Shown piece after piece: positions 1 through 5,407 of a stretch of 14,934 nucleotides of DNA. Below the pieces are notes generated by a model. It saw nothing but the letters and a program-made list of their open reading frames with translations. It did not search any database and was not told the DNA's origin. Positions within the stretch are counted from its first letter, which is position 1. Every line of letters starts with the position of its first letter. This stretch comes from an uncultured Senegalimassilia sp. (GTDB lineage: Bacteria; Actinomycetota; Coriobacteriia; Coriobacteriales; Eggerthellaceae). The position numbers and the translations under genes were made by a program. The stretch lies in contig CALEWN010000286.1 of the NCBI GenBank assembly GCA_937925385.1, forward strand, positions 1 through 14,934. The letters run 5' to 3'.

Positions 1-2
1 GC

Positions 3-179
3 GTCACCATCAGGGCGGTGACGCACAACCTGCGCTATGCCGTCGAATACGGCGACCGCCTGCTGATGATGCATCAGGGCGGCATCGTGCTGGACAAGGC
101 CGGGAAAGAAAAACAGGCCGTGCAGATGGACGACCTGTTGAAGATCTTCAACGAGATCAGCATAGAGTGCGGCAACTGA
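3..179 (+). CDS. ABC transporter ATP-binding protein, C-terminal end (partial)
   Basis: The frame is open from the left edge and ends at TGA 177-179, leaving the last 58 residues of a nucleotide-binding subunit. It begins VTIRAVTHNLRYAVEYGDRL; the His in VTHN fits the H-loop (switch) histidine of ABC ATPases, and YGDRLLMMHQGGIVLD is the usual strand pair after it. The ending DLLKIFNEISIECGN resembles the ATPase of the TrpX-type substrate-binding/permease systems common in Clostridia, a recalled resemblance. This would be the cytoplasmic motor of an importer whose other parts lie left of the window. Walker A, signature and Walker B motifs are outside the window, so the substrate cannot be judged. 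The gene is followed by a terminator, so it closes its operon. Confidence 0.82.
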   Translation, partial: VTIRAVTHNLRYAVEYGDRLLMMHQGGIVLDKAGKEKQAVQMDDLLKIFNEISIECGN

Positions 180-191
180 AGGCAGCAAAAC

Positions 192-225
192 GGCGCTCCC
201 GAAGTGTTTCGGAGCGCCATTTTTT
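192..225. terminator. Bidirectional rho-independent terminator
   Basis: GGCGCTCC (192-199) pairs with GGAGCGCC (211-218), and the stem extends inward through CGAA/TTCG with one bulged base. Plus-strand Ts at 220-225 serve the ABC ATPase. The As at 187-190 give a short U run on the minus strand for the VOC gene ending at 237. It lies between convergent genes, as expected for a shared terminator. Confidence 0.75.
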
Positions 226-236
226 GCGCGTTTGCA

Positions 237-626
237 TTACTGCATCTGGCTGAACTCGATCTTCTCGCGGTTGGGGCCGTAGAAGGTGAAAAAGCGCACG
301 CCGTTTTCCCAGAAGGGCAGAAACTCGATCTCGTCGTTGACCATCTCGTAGCCCAGCGCCTTCACGGCCTTGAAAGCCGCCTCGATGTCGCGCGCCTTGA
401 GGGCCAGATGGTCGATGGCGCCGGGTTTGCCAGACACATCGTCGCTTTCATAGGTTTCGATCATCACGTTGCCCAGCTGCAAAAAGGCCACCTTGCCGCC
501 GTCCGGCACGGCGGTGCGCAGCGCTACCTCAAAGCCGAGGCTCTCGTAAAAGGCGATGGTCTTTTCAATGTCCGCCGTGGGTACGCCCACGTGTTCCAGT
601 CCCACAAGGTTCTCTTTCAGATTCAT
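237..626 (-). CDS. VOC family protein (glyoxalase I-like metalloenzyme)
   Basis: A 129-residue vicinal-oxygen-chelate protein with two beta-alpha-beta-beta-beta modules (about 9-58 and 70-127). His12 (EHVGV), Glu57 (MIETYE), His73 (IDHLAL) and Glu124 (KIEFSQ) fall at the four positions of the glyoxalase I 2-His/2-Glu metal site. It therefore probably binds a divalent metal and acts as a lyase or isomerase on a small cytosolic substrate such as a methylglyoxal adduct; a methylmalonyl-CoA epimerase-like role is less likely at this length. The substrate cannot be read from sequence. The start at 626 is chosen because AAGGAGGGA lies 6 bases upstream; the frame stays open further upstream but that part is low-complexity and lies beyond the promoter. 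It appears to be a single-gene unit with its own promoter and terminator. Confidence 0.88.
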   Translation of the reverse strand: MNLKENLVGLEHVGVPTADIEKTIAFYESLGFEVALRTAVPDGGKVAFLQLGNVMIETYESDDVSGKPGAIDHLALKARDIEAAFKAVKALGYEMVNDEIEFLPFWENGVRFFTFYGPNREKIEFSQMQ

Positions 627-647
627 GGCGATCCCTCCTTTTAGATA

Positions 648-676
648 AGTATAGCGCTTTTTACCGCGTTTTGCAA
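648..676 (-). promoter_or_regulatory. Sigma-70-type promoter of the VOC gene
   Basis: On the minus strand TTGCAA (671-676) is followed after exactly 17 bases by TATACT (648-653), close to the consensus housekeeping promoter. Transcription should start near 641, just upstream of the AAGGAGGGA ribosome site and the ATG at 626. This promoter argues against any start codon further upstream. Confidence 0.75.
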
Positions 677-742
677 TTTCCTGAAGAAAACAAGCAACGT
701 TTTTTGCGGTTTTTGCGGATAACAGGCGAAGGAGACGAGACG

Positions 743-867
743 ATGACCGGCTTGGAGAGCGCGCGGGAACTGGAGCGGCGGATGCGCGCCTATGGCGACG
801 GCGTTCTGCGCCTGCGCCATGCTTGCGCGACGAAGCGCTGGCGCACGGCGCGGCTGTGGGCGAATAG
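743..867 (+). pseudogene. Possible remnant of an ECF-type RNA polymerase sigma factor N-terminus
   Basis: An ATG at 743 has AAGGAG (729-734) upstream and begins MTGLESARELERRMRAYGDG. The stretch LERRMRAYGDGVLRL looks like the first helix of sigma region 2. About 25 codons in, the similarity moves to the -1 frame: from 823 that frame reads LRDEALAHGAAVGE and stops at TAG 865-867. This resembles the LRDxALAEDAVQE block of sigma region 2.1-2.2. The picture is a frameshifted stub ending about 30 bases before the next terminator. Only the start signal and the two short similarities support it; chance resemblance in GC-rich sequence is possible. Confidence 0.3.
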
Positions 868-897
868 GCTGTCATCGGCTTTGCCTGTGAAGCCGCG

Positions 898-927
898 AAA
901 AAAGGAGGCCGCGAACTCGCGGTCTCC
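898..927 (-). terminator. Rho-independent terminator of the binding-protein ORF
   Basis: On the minus strand GGAGACCGCG (927-918) and CGCGGCCTCC (913-904) form a 10-bp stem with one G-U pair around a 4-base loop, followed by six Ts (903-898). It lies 15 bases after the stop codon of the minus-strand gene ending at 943. Confidence 0.85.
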
Positions 928-942
928 ATTTCTCCCCCTCCG

Positions 943-2271
943 TCAGTCATACGCGCCGGCGTCGGCGAGCGCGTCCACCACCTGCTGGAAGCCCTCGGCG
1001 ATGCGCGGGCCGGGGCGGCTGATGAGGTCGTCCGTGAGGGCGTAGACGTGGCCCTCCTGCACGGCGCGCAGCTCGCCGTAGCCGGACAGGGCGCAGAACT
1101 GTTCCACGGCCGTGCCGTCGCCGTAGTCGGAGATGAGGATCACGTCCGGGTCGGCGGCGACGATGCCCTCAAGGCTGTACATCGGCCAGGCGTACTCGGA
1201 ATCGGCGGCTACGTTTTCGCCACCCGCCATGGCGATCAGTTCGTCGATGAACGTGCCTTTCCCGGCGCTGAAATCGCCGCTCTCGCCGAAGGAGAGGGCG
1301 AAGTAGACGCGCACAGGCTCCATGTCCGCGGGCACGGCGGAAGCCGTTTCTGCGATGGCGGCCTGCATGTCCGTCAGCAGCGGCGTGGGGTCCGCGCCCA
1401 CCACGGCGGCGATGAGGACGATGCCCTCGTACAGCTCGTCCAGCCCGGTCGGCTCCACACAGACCACGTTCAGCCCCAGCGCCTCCATCTTTTCGATGGC
1501 GTCCTGCTGCAGCGTCGTCGAGGCGAGCACCACGTCCGCCTCCGCGGCGGCGATCAGTTCCACGTTCGGCCCGGCGTAGTCGCCCATGCGGGGCAGGTCG
1601 TTCGCTTCCTCCGGGTAGTCGCTGTACGCGTCCGCGCCCACCAGCAGATCGCCCGCGCCCAGCGCGTAGACGATCTCCGTGTTCGCCGCCGTCAGGGAGA
1701 CGACTTTTTCCACCGTTTCGGGGATCTCCACCGTCCGCCCGAGGCCGTCGGTCAATTCGCCCGCCACGAAGATGCTCGTGGGGCCGTCCGCGCCGCCGAT
1801 GACGCCGACGCTTGCCTCCCCGGCAAGCCCCAGCGGCACGGCAAGCGCCCCGGTGCCGCATCCCATGTCGAACACGGTTTCCCTAGGCTGGATATCCGCC
1901 AGCTCGATGAAACGTCGCGCATAAGCGCTGGGCTCGGTGCTGGTGGGGAAGGTATGGGAACGGGAATCCCAGTAGGACGGGTCATCGGCCTTGCGACGTG
2001 CCTGCTGCAAGGCCATCCATTCCGCGTTCCAATCGGTGGTGGTGAGCATCGGGGTGAAGGGCTGCACGTTGTTCTTGAAATCGAATACGGTTTCATTGGC
2101 TGGATCGCTCTCGCCGAATGGCCCGGTGCATGCCGAGGCCCGGTCGAGTCGGCTGCTGTCCATTTGGTCGGCGGATGTGCCCGTGAAGTCGCGGCGGGAG
2201 CGCTCCGCCTGCTCGAAGGAAGAAGCGGGTTTGGACGTGTTCTTTCCAGCCATTTTGAGCATCCCTTTCAT
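943..2271 (-). CDS. Chimeric ORF: truncated SAM methyltransferase N-terminus joined to BtuF-like substrate-binding protein
   Basis: One 442-residue frame holds two unrelated parts. Residues 1 to ~151 look like a class I SAM methyltransferase: DWNAEWMALQQARR, SHTFPTSTEPSAYARRFIEL, then motif I VFDMGCGTGALAVPLGLAG (133-151). The motifs that should follow are absent. From ~E152 the protein is a periplasmic-binding protein of the cobalamin/siderophore type (BtuF/FecB-like): VEKVVSLTAANTEIVYALG, GDYAGPNVELIAAAEADVVLAS in lobe 1, and an intact lobe 2 ending RPGPRIAEGFQQVVDAL. There is no signal peptide or lipobox, so the product could not work as an exported binding protein, nor as a methyltransferase. 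A segment at 155-170 (VGVIGGADGPTSIFVA) resembles a loop of Na+-pump decarboxylase beta subunits. Starts at 2271, 2262 or 2253 are possible; GAAAGGGA favours 2253. The join is at 1822-1828. I infer a recombination or assembly junction; a functional fusion is unlikely. Confidence 0.8.
   Translation of the reverse strand: MKGMLKMAGKNTSKPASSFEQAERSRRDFTGTSADQMDSSRLDRASACTGPFGESDPANETVFDFKNNVQPFTPMLTTTDWNAEWMALQQARRKADDPSYWDSRSHTFPTSTEPSAYARRFIELADIQPRETVFDMGCGTGALAVPLGLAGEASVGVIGGADGPTSIFVAGELTDGLGRTVEIPETVEKVVSLTAANTEIVYALGAGDLLVGADAYSDYPEEANDLPRMGDYAGPNVELIAAAEADVVLASTTLQQDAIEKMEALGLNVVCVEPTGLDELYEGIVLIAAVVGADPTPLLTDMQAAIAETASAVPADMEPVRVYFALSFGESGDFSAGKGTFIDELIAMAGGENVAADSEYAWPMYSLEGIVAADPDVILISDYGDGTAVEQFCALSGYGELRAVQEGHVYALTDDLISRPGPRIAEGFQQVVDALADAGAYD
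1810..1828. repeat. 7-bp perfect inverted repeat at the methyltransferase/BtuF junction
   Basis: GCTTGCC (1810-1816) and GGCAAGC (1822-1828) flank TCCCC. The repeat coincides with the point where methyltransferase similarity stops (Gly151) and the binding-protein part begins. A further GGCAAGC copy lies at about 1838-1844. Short repeats at junctions are typical of template switching, illegitimate recombination or assembly joins. Confidence 0.6.
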
Positions 2272-2379
2272 GAAACGGCCTGGCGGCCGATATATTCGTT
2301 AGCATGTATTCCCATAGTATCCGATTGCGGGGCTTGCTATGCGAGTGCCGGGCAATCGTTCTCAGATAAGGAGCATACC

Positions 2380-3060
2380 ATGCACGTAGAGCTGCTCTAC
2401 CACACCCCAGATCCGGAGCGCGCCATCGCCACGGCAGCGCGCCTGTGCTATGCGCCTGTAGGCGCCGCCGAGCTGATGGAGACCATGCCGCCCGAGCGCA
2501 TCAAAAGCGTGCTTACCACCATCATGTCCTCGGGACATTTCAGCACCCTTGAGCATGCAAGCTACACGTTCGCCGTCGACGGCGTGTCGCGAGCGCTCAC
2601 GCATCAGCTCGTGCGTCATCGCATCGCCAGCTTCAACCAGCAAAGCCAGCGTTACGTGAAGTTCACGGGCGATGTGGCGGTGGTGAAGCCTGAGAGCATC
2701 GCGGGCAACGCGGCGGCATCCGAGGCGTTCGACAAGGCCATCCAGGCTGCGGTGGATGCCTACCATGCGCTGCTCGAGGCGGGCGTGCCCGCCGAGGACG
2801 CGCGCTATCTGCTGCCCAACGCTGCGGAGAGCAAGATCGTCATCACCATGAACGTTCGCGAACTGCTGCACTTTTTCAGCCTGCGCTGCTGCAACCGCGC
2901 TCAGTGGGAGATCCGCGACATGGCGCATCGCATGCTGGAGCTGGCGCGCCCCACGGCTCCGTTCATCTTCGCCGACGCCGGCGCGCCGTGCGTGCGCGGT
3001 ACGTGCCCGGAGGGCAAGATGACCTGCGGGAACCCGTATCCGAAAGTCACGCGTGAGTAA
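2380..3060 (+). CDS. thyX: Flavin-dependent thymidylate synthase ThyX
   Basis: A 226-residue ThyX, which methylates dUMP to dTMP using FAD, NADPH and methylene-tetrahydrofolate in the cytosol. The signature RHRx7S is complete: R79-H80-R81, then Ser89 and Arg91 in RHRIASFNQQSQR. The C-terminal block LPNAAESKIVITMNVRELLH (145-164) followed by FFSLR carries the conserved asparagine/arginine/histidine region for FAD and dUMP binding, and QWEIR (175-179) is typical. Length matches the family (~220-250). The ATG at 2380 is preceded by AAGGAG (2368-2373) with a 6-base gap. The frame is open far upstream but that part is antisense to the chimeric gene. It diverges from the 943-2271 gene, and its stop overlaps the next gene by 8 bases, indicating co-transcription. 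No convincing promoter is visible in 2272-2367; a weak TTCGTT-17-TATCCG pair lies at 2295-2323. Confidence 0.95.
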   Translation: MHVELLYHTPDPERAIATAARLCYAPVGAAELMETMPPERIKSVLTTIMSSGHFSTLEHASYTFAVDGVSRALTHQLVRHRIASFNQQSQRYVKFTGDVAVVKPESIAGNAAASEAFDKAIQAAVDAYHALLEAGVPAEDARYLLPNAAESKIVITMNVRELLHFFSLRCCNRAQWEIRDMAHRMLELARPTAPFIFADAGAPCVRGTCPEGKMTCGNPYPKVTRE

Positions 3061-4126
3061 CGTGGCGAAACCTAAGAGCGATCTTTCCCGCGCGTTTTCC
3101 GAGGATGGTGCGCGCAAGACGCACGTGGGCGGCCAGGCGCTGCTCGAGGGCGTGATGATGCGCGGCAAGTACAACTGGGCCGTGGGTGTGCGCGAGCCTG
3201 ATGGCGGCGTGTACGAGGAGTCCCATGACCTTGCAAGCGGCCGCGCGAAGAACGGCTGGATGTACTGGCCGTGCGTGCGCGGGTGCCGCGCCATGGTGGA
3301 ATCGCTAGTGCTGGGCTACAAGGCGCTCGAGATCGCCGCGCTCCATGCGTTCAGCGAGGACGAGGAAGATGAGGCTGAGTCGGCCGCAAGCGAGCCTTCG
3401 CCCAAATCCGACGGCGATGCGGTGTTCGGCAAGAAGGAGATGGCGTTTTCCATGGTGCTAGGCCTGGTCATGGGCGTGGTGCTGTTCATCGTGGCGCCGG
3501 CGTTCATCACGAACCTGCTGGTGGGCGAGTACGATGCGCACACGCTTGCCTGGAACATCGTGGACGGTATTTTGCGCGTGGCCGTGTTCGTGTTCTACAT
3601 ATGGCTGATCGGGCGCATGAGCGATATCAAGCGCATGTTCGGCTATCACGGCGCCGAGCACAAGACCATCCACTGCTACGAGCACGGGCTGCCGCTCACC
3701 CCGGAAAACGCGCGGCAGTTCCCACGGCTGCACGTGCGCTGCGGCACGGCGTTCCTGATCATGGTGATGATCATCGCCATCCTGGTGTACACCGTCACGC
3801 CGCTCAATGCGCTCATCTTGGCGTGGGGCGTGCCTGACGGCGCCCCGAAGCTGGCGCTTATCATCGCGGCTCGCATCGCGCTGATGCCGGTGATCGCGGG
3901 CATCAGCTACGAGATCACCGTGCGCTGGGCGGGCAGTCATCCGGAAAACCCGCTGGTGAAGGTAGTGCTGTGGCCGGGCATGCAGATGCAGTACCTGACC
4001 ACCAACGAGCCCGACGACGGCATGCTCGAGTGCGCCATCGCCGCCATGCAGCAGGTGCTTGAGCGCGAGGAGCTTGAGGCGGCGAAGACCGCCGCTGCCG
4101 CCAGGGGCGCTCAGGCACAGGCTTAG
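3053..4126 (+). CDS. DUF1385 family membrane protein (YqhQ-like)
   Basis: A 357-residue protein of the DUF1385 family; function unknown. The family hallmarks are present: VGGQALLEGVMMRGK (25-39) near the N-terminus and MFGYHGAEHKTIHCYE (195-210), whose histidines and acidic residue are strongly conserved and could bind metal (inference). Hydrophobic segments at about 131-156, 170-187, 232-250 and 265-287 suggest four membrane passes. An acidic stretch at 101-111 precedes the first segment, and the C-terminus is Ala-rich. Start GTG at 3053 overlaps the thyX stop by 8 bases; GTG at 3062 is the alternative. Neither has a clear Shine-Dalgarno, so translational coupling to thyX is likely. In other genomes this family often sits near prfA and prmC, which are not in this window. 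Confidence 0.88.
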   Translation: MSNVAKPKSDLSRAFSEDGARKTHVGGQALLEGVMMRGKYNWAVGVREPDGGVYEESHDLASGRAKNGWMYWPCVRGCRAMVESLVLGYKALEIAALHAFSEDEEDEAESAASEPSPKSDGDAVFGKKEMAFSMVLGLVMGVVLFIVAPAFITNLLVGEYDAHTLAWNIVDGILRVAVFVFYIWLIGRMSDIKRMFGYHGAEHKTIHCYEHGLPLTPENARQFPRLHVRCGTAFLIMVMIIAILVYTVTPLNALILAWGVPDGAPKLALIIAARIALMPVIAGISYEITVRWAGSHPENPLVKVVLWPGMQMQYLTTNEPDDGMLECAIAAMQQVLEREELEAAKTAAAARGAQAQA

Positions 4127-4148
4127 CGGGTTTCATAAGCGAAGAAGA

Positions 4149-4181
4149 AAGGCGGCTTGCGAGGGGATTGTAAGCCGCCTT
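4149..4181 (+). terminator. Stem-loop terminator after thyX-DUF1385
   Basis: AAGGCGGCTT (4149-4158) pairs perfectly with AAGCCGCCTT (4172-4181) around a 13-base loop, 23 bases after the DUF1385 stop. The plus-strand tail is poor in T (CTGTATG). On the minus strand the stem is followed by TTTCTTCTTC, so it may also stop antisense read-through. Confidence 0.6.
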
Positions 4182-4377
4182 CTGTATGCTGGGCGTTGCC
4201 AAGGATGGTCGTCGGCAGCGAACGGGACAGGTTGAGGGAAGCCCGGATACGCAAGGTTGCGTCTGGGAATTTGGTGTTAGGGGCCTCTGGCTTCGACCTG
4301 AAGGCGCTCGCGCTCGATGAGGGTTTCGGTTTGTGGGGCGCAGGCTATGGGGCTGGAGCGGGAATGCGATGCAGGCA
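4182..4377. other. Intergenic DNA with no recognised gene
   Basis: About 200 bases between two convergent terminators. Short frames exist on both strands, but none has a ribosome-binding site together with plausible protein composition. I see no tRNA, repeat or promoter. Confidence 0.5.
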
Positions 4378-4416
4378 AAAGGAAAGCCCTTCCCAAGACG
4401 GTGCTCGGGAAGGGGC
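4378..4416 (-). terminator. Rho-independent terminator of the small exported-protein gene
   Basis: On the minus strand GCCCCTTCCC (4416-4407) and GGGAAGGGC (4394-4386) form the stem, followed by TTTCCTTTT (4385-4377). It lies about 54 bases past the stop at 4470. Confidence 0.75.
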
Positions 4417-4469
4417 TTCAAGCTTTCGGTTTCGGTTGCGGAAGAAGCCGCGCGCCTTTCGCGTTTCGT

Positions 4470-4949
4470 CTACTGATTCGCGCAGGCGATGAGCGGTAGA
4501 TATTGCTGCGCGGCGGCCGGGACGGCAAGGTCGATGCTTTGGCCGTAAGCGCTTACGGTGACGTAGCCGGGGGTGTTGTACGTGGTAAGCGTGGCAGGAA
4601 CGCCTGCGGCGGAGCCGGACACGGTGTTGGTGGGCACGGCGTTGGCGGGCAGGTCGGCAACTTGCCAGTCCTTGATGTCGAGGTTCTCGATGCAGGTTTG
4701 CACTTGCGCAGATGAGATGCCCGTGGCGTTGGCGATATCCCAAGTGTGGGCCAGAAGCGCATCGGAAACGGCGTCTTTGATGCCCGATGCGTCGATGGCG
4801 GAGTTCATGGCGGTGGTTTTAACGCTGTTTGCGGCGTTGGTAACCGGGGCTGCGGTGGATGTGGCGGGCAATAGCGCGCTTGCGCATCCTATGCCCACGC
4901 AAACGACCAGAATGCTCCCAAGGCAAACTCCCAGTGCTTTTCGTACCAT
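4470..4949 (-). CDS. Small exported or membrane-anchored protein of unknown function
   Basis: I do not recognise this 159-residue protein. It starts MVRKALGVCLGSILVVCVGI, a basic residue pair followed by a ~22-residue hydrophobic segment: a Sec signal peptide or N-terminal anchor. Cys22 lies in VGIGCASA, which only loosely fits a lipobox, so lipidation is uncertain; cleavage near ALLPATSTAA is an alternative. The mature part is Ala/Thr/Ser-rich with an amphipathic middle (NSAIDASGIKDAVSDALLAH, then TWDIANATGISSAQVQTCIE) and a Val/Thr-rich end (TPGYVTVSAYGQSIDLAVP) that may be beta structure. Cys86 and Cys156 could form a disulfide. The start at 4949 has AAAGGGAG 6 bases upstream; an in-frame ATG at 4985 would add 12 charged residues (MEAARRAERERR) but lacks a ribosome site. 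It is a monocistronic gene with its own terminator. Confidence 0.68.
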   Translation of the reverse strand: MVRKALGVCLGSILVVCVGIGCASALLPATSTAAPVTNAANSVKTTAMNSAIDASGIKDAVSDALLAHTWDIANATGISSAQVQTCIENLDIKDWQVADLPANAVPTNTVSGSAAGVPATLTTYNTPGYVTVSAYGQSIDLAVPAAAQQYLPLIACANQ

Positions 4950-5249
4950 GCGACGCTCCCTTTCCGCCCGACGGGCGGCCTCCATGTTGCTTCGTACGGA
5001 CAGGATGCCGTCGGTGATGCTGTTATATGACGATTGCGCTGCGAAGATGCGGCGGTTCGACGGCTCCTTGATGCTAAGGTTACGCGAAGGCGGGCGGCGT
5101 GGACCGAGGTTCTCGAAACCATCGCGGTTCCTTCGCGCGTCGCCGACGAAATCAACACGCATTCTGCAATATCGCGGTATCGTCGCGTATAAGGCGGCCG
5201 GTTTTGCGCTGTTTGGGGCCTGGTGCGGGCGGCTCGCGCAGAATCGCAA
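4950..5249. other. Divergent spacer between the small exported gene and topA
   Basis: No gene is supported here. On the minus strand TATAAC (5027-5022) is a fair -10 box for the 4470-4949 gene, without a good -35. CCGCCCG-A-CGGGCGG (4964-4978) is a perfect 7-bp inverted repeat in the leader of that gene, just upstream of its Shine-Dalgarno. The minus-strand frame of the exported gene stays open up to 5267 but carries no start signal that I trust. Confidence 0.4.
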
Positions 5250-5278
5250 GCTCATCTTCGTCGTCAATCGTGTATAGT
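5250..5278 (+). promoter_or_regulatory. Probable topA promoter
   Basis: TATAGT (5273-5278) is a good -10 box directly preceded by TG. The -35 region (around 5250-5255, GCTCAT) is poor. Transcription from about 5285 would give a leader of roughly 120 bases before the topA start. Weak -35 elements suit a promoter sensitive to supercoiling or needing an activator, but that is inference. Confidence 0.5.
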
Positions 5279-5368
5279 ACCCCCTGCGCCGCCCGCGACG
5301 TTTCGCCGCGCGGCGCGACTATCCCCGCACACGTAAAACTACGAATGGGGCAACCGTGTGAACGAGCA

Positions 5369-5384
5369 GGCCGCAAGGGCGGCC
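5369..5384 (+). promoter_or_regulatory. Hairpin just upstream of the topA ribosome-binding site
   Basis: GGCCGC (5369-5374), loop AAGG, GCGGCC (5379-5384) form a perfect 6-bp stem 9 bases before AAGGAGG (5394-5400). A second GC-rich stem (GCGCCG/CGGCGC, about 5286-5316) lies earlier in the leader. Such structures may affect translation initiation or mRNA stability. Confidence 0.35.
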
Positions 5385-5407
5385 CGAGCAGGCAAGGAGG
5401 GTGCCGC

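Noticed and set aside
237..950. N-terminal extension of the VOC gene beyond 626
   Set aside because: The extension passes through a near-consensus promoter (648-676) and a terminator (898-927), and its sequence is not protein-like. The ATG at 626 has an excellent ribosome site.
5054..5060. GGTTCGA, resembling the T-arm of a tRNA
   Set aside because: No acceptor, D or anticodon stems can be paired around it on either strand.
5345..5407. An in-frame upstream ATG that would lengthen TopA by 21 residues
   Set aside because: It has no ribosome-binding site, crosses the leader hairpin, and the added residues are unlike the conserved TopA start MKLVVTEKN, which has AAGGAGG in front.
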